This document shows, in pieces, positions 45,069 through 51,669 of a DNA stretch of 64,000 nt (its first letter is position 1; each line of letters begins with the position of its first letter). The stretch covers positions 5,008 to 69,007 of the forward strand of contig CALALP010000070.1 in the NCBI GenBank assembly GCA_937925515.1. The letters run 5' to 3'. Under the pieces are notes generated by a model. That model was not told where the DNA came from and searched no databases. It saw nothing but the letters and a program-made list of their open reading frames with translations. Origin of the DNA: an uncultured Lachnoanaerobaculum sp. GTDB lineage: Bacteria > Bacillota > Clostridia > Lachnospirales > Lachnospiraceae. Made by a program: the position numbers and the translations under genes.

Positions 45069-45342
45069 TTACTGCCTCTATATGCTCTCTTAGCATAGTA
45101 GCAGCAGTAACTTCTCCTGCATCCCATTTTCTTACTCTCTTTGTATTGTCCCAATTACGCTTATATTCTTTTCTTTTTAAAATATTAGCTTGCTTTCTTG
45201 ACTGTCTTTCAGTTTTATACTCCTTTAAAGCATTTAAGTAAGTTGATATGCTCTTTGTTGATATACTAAGTATCTTTGATATCTGCTTGATACTTTTTTT
45301 ATCTGCAAAAAAAAGAGCATAAGCTCTATCTCTCCAATTCAT
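45040..45342 (-). CDS. Helix-turn-helix protein next to terminase (small-subunit candidate)
   Basis: A 100-residue basic protein with a helix-turn-helix: KKSIKQISKILSISTKSIST at residues 15-34, YLNALKEYKTER, then a Lys/Arg-rich C-terminal half. Its place right before terL and its fold suggest a DNA-recognising terminase partner, although DUF3486 at 45550 could also serve that role, as in Mu. Overlap with terL suggests coupling. Confidence 0.6.
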   Translation of the reverse strand: MNWRDRAYALFFADKKSIKQISKILSISTKSISTYLNALKEYKTERQSRKQANILKRKEYKRNWDNTKRVRKWDAGEVTAATMLREHIEAVNVLSRERYF

Positions 45343-45549
45343 AAGTTTACCTTTTGTATTATTTTACTTCCTGTTTTTGTCGGATTATTTTTGAGCATAA
45401 GGATATACTGCACTTAAACAAGTGCCTACCCTTACTATATGCCTTTAAATGGCTTTAAATACCCTTTAAATTTTATTTTTACATCATAGCTTAACTATTT
45501 ATTACCTAAAATATAAATAGCCTTAAAATGGCTTATTTTTAAATATCTC
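45343..45549. other. Gap inside the phage late region with hairpin and TTTAAA cluster
   Basis: A 207-bp non-coding gap. It contains GCACTT AAAC AAGTGC (45410-45425), a small stem, and the CTTTAAAT-rich cluster at 45441-45472. Either could be a late promoter region or a processing site. I cannot identify a clear -35/-10 pair. Confidence 0.4.
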
Positions 45550-46104
45550 CTATCTTATCTTTTCCATTTCCTTTTCTGTCTGTTCTGCAAGCTCTATAAG
45601 CACTTGTGCAACTTCAGGATAAGACTGTGATATTTCAATAAATACTTTGTTCTTTAGTATATTCATAGCTGTATGCACTGCTCCTACTTCTTTTCTAGCA
45701 AGTATCTTAAGCCTTTCATTTGCAACTTGTGCAGACTGTAAGCTTGCTATTGCTTTAGCTGCACCTGTTACATCTTTACTATCTTTATCCTCGTCCATAA
45801 GCGTTTCCATAATAATTTGATTCATTAAGAGGTTATTAGCCTCACTAAGTTCAGTGGCAGGTCTTTCTATATCATCTTCAGCGAGTAACTTTGCAAACTG
45901 CTTTGCAATTCTTACAGACTCAAACTTTTTTAAATACTTCCTGCCATATCTTCCCACACTGCTAGAACTTATGTCATGCCCCTTATCTTTTAATCTATCA
46001 GATATATCCTTATAAGTATCTCCACCCACAAGTCTTTCTTCTACATCTTTCTTTAAATCATCTGGCAAGTTTTCAACCTTAGAATGACTTCTATTCTCAG
46101 CCAT
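45550..46104 (-). CDS. DUF3486 (Mu gp27-like) phage protein
   Basis: A 184-residue helical DNA-binding-type protein. Residues 1-60 match DUF3486: SHSKVENLPDDLKKDVEERL, YKDISDRLKDKGHDISSSSV, GRYGRKYLKKF. This family stands before the terminase in Mu and Mu-like phages and is thought to be the terminase small subunit. Its presence is one of the clear Mu-like markers in the otherwise SPP1-like packaging region. Confidence 0.9.
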   Translation of the reverse strand: MAENRSHSKVENLPDDLKKDVEERLVGGDTYKDISDRLKDKGHDISSSSVGRYGRKYLKKFESVRIAKQFAKLLAEDDIERPATELSEANNLLMNQIIMETLMDEDKDSKDVTGAAKAIASLQSAQVANERLKILARKEVGAVHTAMNILKNKVFIEISQSYPEVAQVLIELAEQTEKEMEKIR

Positions 46105-46408
46105 TTATATCTACTCCCTCATCTACCTTTAACCCAAGTACAATATCAATCCCACTTCCTGTTATAGTAATTATCTCACGACTTACATTAAGCGTTTTAT
46201 TTTCTACTCTTTTAATATCTATATATCCCTTAGCCTTTAAATAATTTAAAGACCTATTTAAATTGTCTTTAATAGCCTTTAAATGAGAAGTATCAAGTGC
46301 AAGTTCTATGACTCTTGTACTTAGCCCCTCCTCTCCTACTCCATCTAAAAGCTCAAGTATATTCCCATTAAGTTCTTTTATATTTGATGTATCTACAAGC
46401 TTACTCAT
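46097..46408 (-). CDS. Winged-helix-like phage protein (Mu gp26-like position)
   Basis: About 103 residues with a winged-helix look: MSKLVDTSNIKELNGNILEL, then LKAIKDNLNRSLNYLKAKGY and IDIKRVENKTLNV. The start at 46408 overlaps the previous stop (ATGAGTAA); a longer reading to 46426 has no better ribosome site. Similar small winged-helix proteins stand before the DUF3486 gene in Mu-like phages. Function unknown. It overlaps DUF3486 by 8 bp. Confidence 0.65.
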   Translation of the reverse strand: MSKLVDTSNIKELNGNILELLDGVGEEGLSTRVIELALDTSHLKAIKDNLNRSLNYLKAKGYIDIKRVENKTLNVSREIITITGSGIDIVLGLKVDEGVDING

Positions 46409-46709
46409 AAAGTAGTACCCCCACATCTTTTATATCTCTTTCAGCTAGATTTATACCTATTGGAGTAAGCCAAATCCTAGACTGCATATAGTTATCATTA
46501 TCAAGCACAAGTTTTACATACTCTTTACTTTTTCCACCAAGATAATAGATAGCATTTTTTATATCACTATCTTTTATAAATCCGGATAGCGGCAAAGTAT
46601 TTTTAAGTACATTAAGTGTTATATCCTCTCCATAAGTTCTATATAGATTAGCTATTATATTTCCTCGCAGTTCTTTAGTCTTTATTATCTCCACTTGTGA
46701 TGCATTCAT
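46401..46709 (-). CDS. Small winged-helix-like phage protein
   Basis: A 102-residue protein that parallels the next gene in size and layout: TKELRGNIIANLYRTYGEDI, IKDSDIKNAIYYLGGKSKEY and a beta end RIWLTPIGINLAE. Both proteins begin with a KEL-GNI motif, so they may be paralogues from a local duplication. In Mu-like phages such proteins (VpaChn25_0724-like) lie here; role unknown. Confidence 0.6.
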   Translation of the reverse strand: MNASQVEIIKTKELRGNIIANLYRTYGEDITLNVLKNTLPLSGFIKDSDIKNAIYYLGGKSKEYVKLVLDNDNYMQSRIWLTPIGINLAERDIKDVGVLLYE

Positions 46710-46710
46710 T

Positions 46711-47139
46711 TTAGCTCCTCTTTAAGTTTAAAGCTAATTCAAGCTTTTCAAGTCTATCAAAAGTACGTTCTATTGTTGTATTGATATTTTGCATACTTTT
46801 AGTAATATCTTTCATTGAGCTACTCATAGAGTTCATTTCTTGCATGAGTATGTTTTCCCTTTTTTCAGACTCCTGTCTAATCATAGTTTCACGTTTTGAT
46901 GCCTCTTGCCTTATCATTTCTTCACGTTTTGCATTTTCGCTCATTAAAAGCGACTCTCTCTCATTAGCAATCTTACTAGCACTTTCAAGCTCTCTTGCAA
47001 TCTCATGCTTTTGTTTGTTTAATTCCTCTTCTCGTTCCTTATCCCTCTTAAAGTAATAAAAAATGAAAAGTATTAAAAGCACTGTTTGCAGTCCATTCTC
47101 AGCTATAAACTTTAAAATTTCATTAATAGTTATATCCAT
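46711..47139 (-). CDS. Membrane-anchored coiled-coil protein, holin-like
   Basis: A 142-residue protein: one N-terminal transmembrane helix (about residues 15-30, LQTVLLILFIFYYF), then a long coiled coil of Glu/Lys/Arg with repeating REEMIRQEASKRETMIRQES units. The layout resembles BhlA-type holins or Mu-like spanin/DUF2730 proteins located beside lysis genes. Length variation by repeat change is likely. Function in lysis is inferred from position. Confidence 0.6.
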   Translation of the reverse strand: MDITINEILKFIAENGLQTVLLILFIFYYFKRDKEREEELNKQKHEIARELESASKIANERESLLMSENAKREEMIRQEASKRETMIRQESEKRENILMQEMNSMSSSMKDITKSMQNINTTIERTFDRLEKLELALNLKRS

Positions 47140-47153
47140 TTAGTTTGCTATAC

Positions 47154-47621
47154 TTACCTTTCTTCTTTTTCTATCTGCTCTATATCCACAATTCCTCTTT
47201 TTATATCTAAAAGTGAAGATTCAATTTGCATCTTTATATAACCGTCAAGGTCTTTTATATATGTTTTAAATGCACTTTCAAGATTTGGGCTTACCCCCTC
47301 ACTTACTGCCTTAAAGACTTCATCAGCAAGTGCTTTAAGCTCATTTCTATCTGCAAGCCCTGCTTTTACCTTTGCCCTTAAATCTTTTGCTCTTAAATGT
47401 TCCATAACTTCAACACTATCATATATAATACTATTAATAGTTTTTCTTGCAATTTCAAAAAGATGTGCCGCCTCATCTCTTTTATACATCTTCATTTTTT
47501 CTTCTGTTTGCATAAGCACTTGATTTATATATTTAACTCCCTCTTTTGCTATAAAGCAAAAAGCTCCTGTTGCTAATGCTATAACTACTGCTGACATTAC
47601 TTCCATTACTAATTCTTTCAC
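47154..47621 (-). CDS. Phage holin of the LL-H type (candidate)
   Basis: A 155-residue protein with an N-terminal membrane helix (VMSAVVIALATGAFCFIAKE, residues 7-26) and a long amphipathic helical part (KMYKRDEAAHLFEIARKTIN). This pattern matches phage holin LL-H family proteins. The start codon is GTG after AAAGGAG. First gene after the terminator that separates it from the Mor-like gene, so it may be the first gene of the late transcript. Confidence 0.72.
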   Translation of the reverse strand: MKELVMEVMSAVVIALATGAFCFIAKEGVKYINQVLMQTEEKMKMYKRDEAAHLFEIARKTINSIIYDSVEVMEHLRAKDLRAKVKAGLADRNELKALADEVFKAVSEGVSPNLESAFKTYIKDLDGYIKMQIESSLLDIKRGIVDIEQIEKEER

Positions 47622-47655
47622 TTTCTTTTTCTCCTTTGTCTTTAAAATTTATAAT

Positions 47656-47692
47656 AAAAAATCCACTTAAGAATCTTCTTAAATGGATTTTA
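47656..47692 (-). terminator. Terminator or activator dyad between mor and the late genes
   Basis: Palindrome AAAAATCCACTTAAGAA / TTCTTAAATGGATTTTA with a 2-base centre, followed on the minus strand by TTTTTTATTATAAAT. It ends the early/mor transcript. As a near-perfect dyad upstream of an AT-rich -10-like box it could also be the site where the Mor-like protein acts. Confidence 0.6.
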
Positions 47693-47717
47693 ATATACTT
47701 ATTTTTAGTTGTAATGT

Positions 47718-47984
47718 TTAATCGTTTATCATTTTTTTTACTAACTTATAGACTGTAACTGTTGATACACCATATTTAACAGCTAAATGCTTTGCGTTTG
47801 CTCCGTCAAACTCTTCTACTATGTTTTTATATTTTTTGTTTTTTATCAGTTCATCAAATTTTGGTATATAAATGGGAGTCCCACCATACTCCTTTGATAA
47901 AGCTATAAGATTTTCAATACCTATAATACTAGCATACCCCCTATGATTCTCACTTAAATCTTCTAACTTTATATCATAGTCCAT
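47718..47984 (-). CDS. mor: Mor/C-like transcription activator
   Basis: An 88-residue protein with the Mor family plan: LSENHRGYASIIGIENLIAL, then YGGTPIYIPKFDELIKNKKY, then a helix-turn-helix AKHLAVKYGVSTVTVYKLVK. In Mu, Mor switches on the middle promoter for late gene expression. Here it stands just before the lysis and head genes, the same role expected. Shorter than Mu Mor (129), similar to Bacillota homologues. Confidence 0.85.
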   Translation of the reverse strand: MDYDIKLEDLSENHRGYASIIGIENLIALSKEYGGTPIYIPKFDELIKNKKYKNIVEEFDGANAKHLAVKYGVSTVTVYKLVKKMIND

Positions 47985-48004
47985 AGTTACTCCCCCTTTA
48001 TTTT

Positions 48005-48961
48005 TTATTCAGCTAGCCCATATCTCAAAAGGTCTGGCTCTTTAGTATCATATTCCTTAATCCACTCGCCCTGCTCATTTACCCATGCATAGCTATCTTT
48101 ATACTTTATATATACATTCTTTGCCATTACTCCTGATTTTGTAACATAGTACCATTTTTCTCCTACCTTAAACCACTGACTAGCACACATAGCACCATTG
48201 TCAGGATTTAAATAGTACCAATCCTCTTTTTGTTTAAACCACCCTCTTATCATCTCGCCACCACCGTCAAATACATACCAGTGATTATTTATATACTTCC
48301 AAGTATCTTTTAATCTTTTTCCATTTACAAAATAGCAATATTCTCCCCATTCTTTTCTCCAACCTGTCCAAGTCATCTCAGCATAAAGCTCACAAGCCCT
48401 AAAAGCACACCATGAAATGAATTGTTGACACCAATATAATCCATTAGCTCCAAGCTTATTTTTTTCAAAAAACTCTCCATATTGGGTATAGTTTTTATCC
48501 CCTATATTAGATTGCTTATCATTTAGTTTATCTTTACTTGCTTTTTCAATATATCCAACCTCAGCATTAAGTACTTCTATAAAACAATCAATAGTACAAG
48601 TATCATCAGCAAAATTTGGAGTACCAAAACCGTTTATTCTGTTTTCTCCTCCTACTTCACTAAGTTTAAAGCTATACTTCTTTTTCGCTACACAACCACC
48701 ATTCCTATTAAATTTACTTCCACTTGAAGTATTACCCTCTACAACTTCTATATTATATATATCATTTACTTTAGATACGCTTACCACACCACCAACATGG
48801 GCTACTCTTTTTAATCCATTTGAATAATAATATACTATATCTCCTAGCCTTGGTTCTTTATGATATGTATCTGATTTCATAAAGTAACTTTTTCCTGTTG
48901 GAGTGTACTGACTATAACCACCTCTTAATAATCTTTTCCCTGCCTCAAATACACTATTCAT
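48005..48961 (-). CDS. Endolysin with half-domains of a CHAP-type peptidase in reversed order plus cell-wall-binding repeats
   Basis: A 318-residue protein. Residues 1-117 resemble the C-terminal half of a CHAP amidase/endopeptidase (GYSQYTPTGKSYF, LGDIVYYY, AHVGGVV with His55, VEGNTSSG). Residues 128-195 resemble the N-terminal half (AEVGYIEKASKDKLND, KNYTQYGEFF, NGLYWCQQFISWC with Cys178). Residues 218-305 are aromatic cell-wall-binding repeats (WYVFDGGGEMIRGWFK, WYYVTKSGVMA). So Cys follows His, opposite to the standard order. No signal peptide. It starts on the GemA stop (TAATG). Confidence 0.8.
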   Translation of the reverse strand: MNSVFEAGKRLLRGGYSQYTPTGKSYFMKSDTYHKEPRLGDIVYYYSNGLKRVAHVGGVVSVSKVNDIYNIEVVEGNTSSGSKFNRNGGCVAKKKYSFKLSEVGGENRINGFGTPNFADDTCTIDCFIEVLNAEVGYIEKASKDKLNDKQSNIGDKNYTQYGEFFEKNKLGANGLYWCQQFISWCAFRACELYAEMTWTGWRKEWGEYCYFVNGKRLKDTWKYINNHWYVFDGGGEMIRGWFKQKEDWYYLNPDNGAMCASQWFKVGEKWYYVTKSGVMAKNVYIKYKDSYAWVNEQGEWIKEYDTKEPDLLRYGLAE

Positions 48962-49362
48962 TAATTTTCTCCTTTTCTATTTACCATTTCTTTAAATGCT
49001 GTTATTAACTTACAAGCCTCAGAGCGTGAAAGCCATTTATAAGTTATTTTTCCATACTGATTTTTTACAAATGTATTAAGCTTTCTTTCATCACTACCCT
49101 CTATGTATCCTATCTGACTAGCAAGGTCTTTTATATACTTAAGTTGCTTATCAGTAAGTAAATCACTCTTAGGGTCATTAGATTTACAATCCTTGCCACC
49201 TAGTTTATCTATAATCTTTATAGCCTCCATAATTGTAAGCTTTTTTATACTATCCTTACCTGTGAGGTTATAAATAAGGCTATGTAATGTATCATTATCT
49301 ATATCAGTTTCATTTGATAAAGCAAAAATCTTTGCTTTCTGTGCCGGTGTTGACAATCTCAT
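48961..49362 (-). CDS. GemA-like regulator (Mu gp16, DUF1018)
   Basis: About 133 residues. It has both DUF1018 parts: STPAQKAKIFALSNETDIDN with DTLHSLIYNLTGKDSIKKLT, and LTDKQLKYIKDLASQIGYIE with the late SRSEACKLITAFKEM. Mu GemA alters host gene expression and DNA topology. ATG 49362 was taken because AGGAGG lies 5 bases before; a GTG lies two codons earlier. Typical early-region Mu marker. Confidence 0.88.
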   Translation of the reverse strand: MRLSTPAQKAKIFALSNETDIDNDTLHSLIYNLTGKDSIKKLTIMEAIKIIDKLGGKDCKSNDPKSDLLTDKQLKYIKDLASQIGYIEGSDERKLNTFVKNQYGKITYKWLSRSEACKLITAFKEMVNRKGEN

Positions 49363-49389
49363 ATACACCTCCTATGCTTTATGCTTTTA

Positions 49390-50100
49390 TTACTCCATGG
49401 CTTTTATAGCTATCTTAGGAGTTTCATTAACAGCAGTATAGTTTCTTAGCATTTCAGTTACCTCAAAAAGTTTATCTTTGTCAAAGAACGCCCTTATAAG
49501 ATGATAGTTTTTTATTTGATATATAAAATAAAGCTCCTCATCTATATCAAGCTTTTCAGGCTCTATATTTAAAACTTGAGATACACTTTTTTTATCAGCT
49601 TTATAATCTCCTTTAAGTTTCTTTGAAAGTAATACTTGTTTATTAATATCAGATGCCCCCCACCCTGCTTTCTTAATAACATCTTCTATACTCATATTGC
49701 TTATATAATCCTTTGTGATAAGTGCTATAATAGCTTGCTTAAATTTCTTATCTACATCAAATTTAATTTCAACTTTTCTCTTTATCTTATCTTCTACAAT
49801 TTCACTTCCTAATGCAAACTTAAGAGCCTCTAAATTTAAAATATCAAGCTTTTGTGTTACTGCAATACCTGCACTAGCTTTGTTTCCAAACCATTCAGAA
49901 AATTTAAGATGCCTGTCTTCTTGAAATGCTACTGCTCTTGCTTGTAGTTCGGTACTTAAAATGTCAAACTCTTTGCTTATACGATCAGCCATAGCCTTTT
50001 TAGTTGCTGCCATATCTATAAGCTCCTTAGTATCAAACTTACTTAAATCATCAAGTGCAAAAACATCTACCAATTCATAATTTATTTTTTTATCTTCCAC
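49390..50100 (-). CDS. DUF3164-family Mu-like early protein
   Basis: A 236-residue soluble protein of the DUF3164 family, found in early regions of Mu-like phages: LVDVFALDDLSKFDTKELID near the start and VTQKLDILNLEALKFALGSE mid-protein. The family is sometimes linked to sigma-54-like DNA-binding, but its role is not known. The start codon is GTG, preceded by AGGAGG. It lies upstream of gemA. Confidence 0.75.
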   Translation of the reverse strand: MEDKKINYELVDVFALDDLSKFDTKELIDMAATKKAMADRISKEFDILSTELQARAVAFQEDRHLKFSEWFGNKASAGIAVTQKLDILNLEALKFALGSEIVEDKIKRKVEIKFDVDKKFKQAIIALITKDYISNMSIEDVIKKAGWGASDINKQVLLSKKLKGDYKADKKSVSQVLNIEPEKLDIDEELYFIYQIKNYHLIRAFFDKDKLFEVTEMLRNYTAVNETPKIAIKAME

Positions 50101-50128
50101 TTCTAAAACCTCCTAGTCTTTATTTAAA

Positions 50129-50377
50129 TTAATTACTATCAAAGCTTTTAATGCTCTCTATACACTTACTACATATATGCTTTTTAAAATATATTTTAGT
50201 ATTACCACTAGAACCACAAAATATGCATCTTGGATTATGTACCTTTAAAAGTATCCCTTGTTTATCCTCTGTAATCTCTACATCAAGTACATCTTTCCCA
50301 TATATGTTAAGTTCTCGTCTTATTGCTACCGGTATCCCAACTATTCCACTTTTACTAAGTCTTTTTTGATGTATCAT
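50129..50377 (-). CDS. AbrB-like protein with a C-terminal zinc ribbon
   Basis: An 82-residue protein. Residues 1-50 are a swapped-hairpin AbrB domain (RLSKSGIVGIPVAIRRELNI, then DVLDVEITEDKQGILLKV). Residues 52-76 hold two CxxC pairs (CIFC and CSKC), a likely zinc ribbon. AbrB-type proteins bind DNA as dimers. In a phage early operon it could be a switch protein or a host-takeover factor; both are inference. Coupled by ATGA to the preceding gene. Confidence 0.78.
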   Translation of the reverse strand: MIHQKRLSKSGIVGIPVAIRRELNIYGKDVLDVEITEDKQGILLKVHNPRCIFCGSSGNTKIYFKKHICSKCIESIKSFDSN

Positions 50378-50637
50378 AAAAACCTCCTCTTTTCTCTTTT
50401 ATCATTTACAAAGTCAAAAACATTAAGACTTCGTGGGCTTAAATATACTGAGTCTACTACTCCCTTTTCTTTTTCTTCATCTTTATAATGTATAGAGCCT
50501 AAAGGTATTCTTTCAATTCCTACTAAATTTCCTTTAAATCTCATAATCTCTTTAAGTGCCTGCAAAGTAATTTTATCTACTATATCCTTTTCATTTTCTG
50601 CACCTGATTCAAATGTTATAAGCAAATGTCTTTTCAT
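50374..50637 (-). CDS. Hypothetical early phage protein
   Basis: An 87-residue protein: MKRHLLITFESGAENEKDIV, KITLQALKEIMRFKGNLVGI, then a polar end KREKRRFL. A small alpha/beta fold is likely. No family recognised. It lies between MuB and the AbrB-like gene, with a GGAG ribosome site, and overlaps the next start by 4 bp. In Mu this interval holds semi-essential early genes. Confidence 0.6.
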   Translation of the reverse strand: MKRHLLITFESGAENEKDIVDKITLQALKEIMRFKGNLVGIERIPLGSIHYKDEEKEKGVVDSVYLSPRSLNVFDFVNDKREKRRFL

Positions 50638-50712
50638 CTTATTTCTCCTTTTAAAGATTTATTTTAAATGGTTTAAAACCTCTTTAAATGTATGTATTAC
50701 CTTTAATTTCAT

Positions 50713-51654
50713 TTAACTTGCTATATTCATTTCCTTTGCTACTCTTATTAGTTCTGTTCTAGTAACCTTTTCAAAAAGTGCAACAGCAGCTATAAATACA
50801 TTTACTGCACCTCTTATGCCGTACTTAGTTTGACTTATCTTATACAAAAAGCTTATTGCCTCTTTATCAAAGTGAGAATCAGAAAATATAAGCTCTATAT
50901 CTCTTTCCTTTATAGTTGAAGTAAAAACAGGCTTTCTTATAGCTACTCTACTAAATATCTGAGCAAAGTCAGCTTTTCCACTTCCTTTAAGTCTACTATA
51001 AACTTCTTCATTTCCTACAAGGCATATCCCTATATTTGCCTCATCTGATATACTTCTTAAATGCTCAAGTGTCTTTTTAGTTAAGTGTTGTGCCTCATCT
51101 ATAATTATCACTCTTCCACTATCTCTAAGCCTATTAACTATCTCTGTATAAATTCTTCTAGCATTCTTTTCTTTCACTCCCACTTGCTCTGAAAGTAAAT
51201 CATTTACTCCACTCATAGTTGCAAAAACCGGAGATATAGTTATAAAAATAGTTTCAGGGTGTAGGCTTATATAATGTTTTAGTGCAGCAGTCTTTCCTAT
51301 GCCTGCATCTCCATAAATAACACCTATCTTTCCTTGTAAATGACAATACTCAACAGCATCAATTACTTGTTTGCTCACCGATGTAGCTACAAAGTTTGGT
51401 GCTTTAGGTGCAAGTTCCTTATGTTCTACCATTGACAAAAGTGCCTCTACTTTGTCTACTATCTGATGAGGTGTCTTGTAAGTACCTGATAAAAATGATG
51501 ATACTACTCCGTCACTTACTCCAAGCTCCCTTGCTATCCTAGCCTGTGATTTTTTTGTTGCATCTCTGTATGCTATAAGATTTTTTCTAGCAGCCTCAAT
51601 CCTTAACTTAAGTTCTTCTTCCTTTACATCTGTCTTTAAAATATCTTCTTTCAT
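50713..51654 (-). CDS. MuB-like transposition ATPase / target DNA activator
   Basis: About 313 residues. An N-terminal helix-turn-helix (TKKSQARIARELGVSDGVVS) precedes an AAA+ domain: Walker A GDAGIGKT (118-125 of the longer reading), Walker B VIIIDEAQ (185-192), and sensor region ISDEANIGICLVGNEEVYSR. It binds target DNA and activates MuA. ATG 51654 is preferred over GTG 51663 because GGAG stands 10 bases before it. It follows MuA by 15 bp, as in Mu. Confidence 0.92.
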   Translation of the reverse strand: MKEDILKTDVKEEELKLRIEAARKNLIAYRDATKKSQARIARELGVSDGVVSSFLSGTYKTPHQIVDKVEALLSMVEHKELAPKAPNFVATSVSKQVIDAVEYCHLQGKIGVIYGDAGIGKTAALKHYISLHPETIFITISPVFATMSGVNDLLSEQVGVKEKNARRIYTEIVNRLRDSGRVIIIDEAQHLTKKTLEHLRSISDEANIGICLVGNEEVYSRLKGSGKADFAQIFSRVAIRKPVFTSTIKERDIELIFSDSHFDKEAISFLYKISQTKYGIRGAVNVFIAAVALFEKVTRTELIRVAKEMNIAS

Positions 51655-51669
51655 AACATCCACTCTCCT

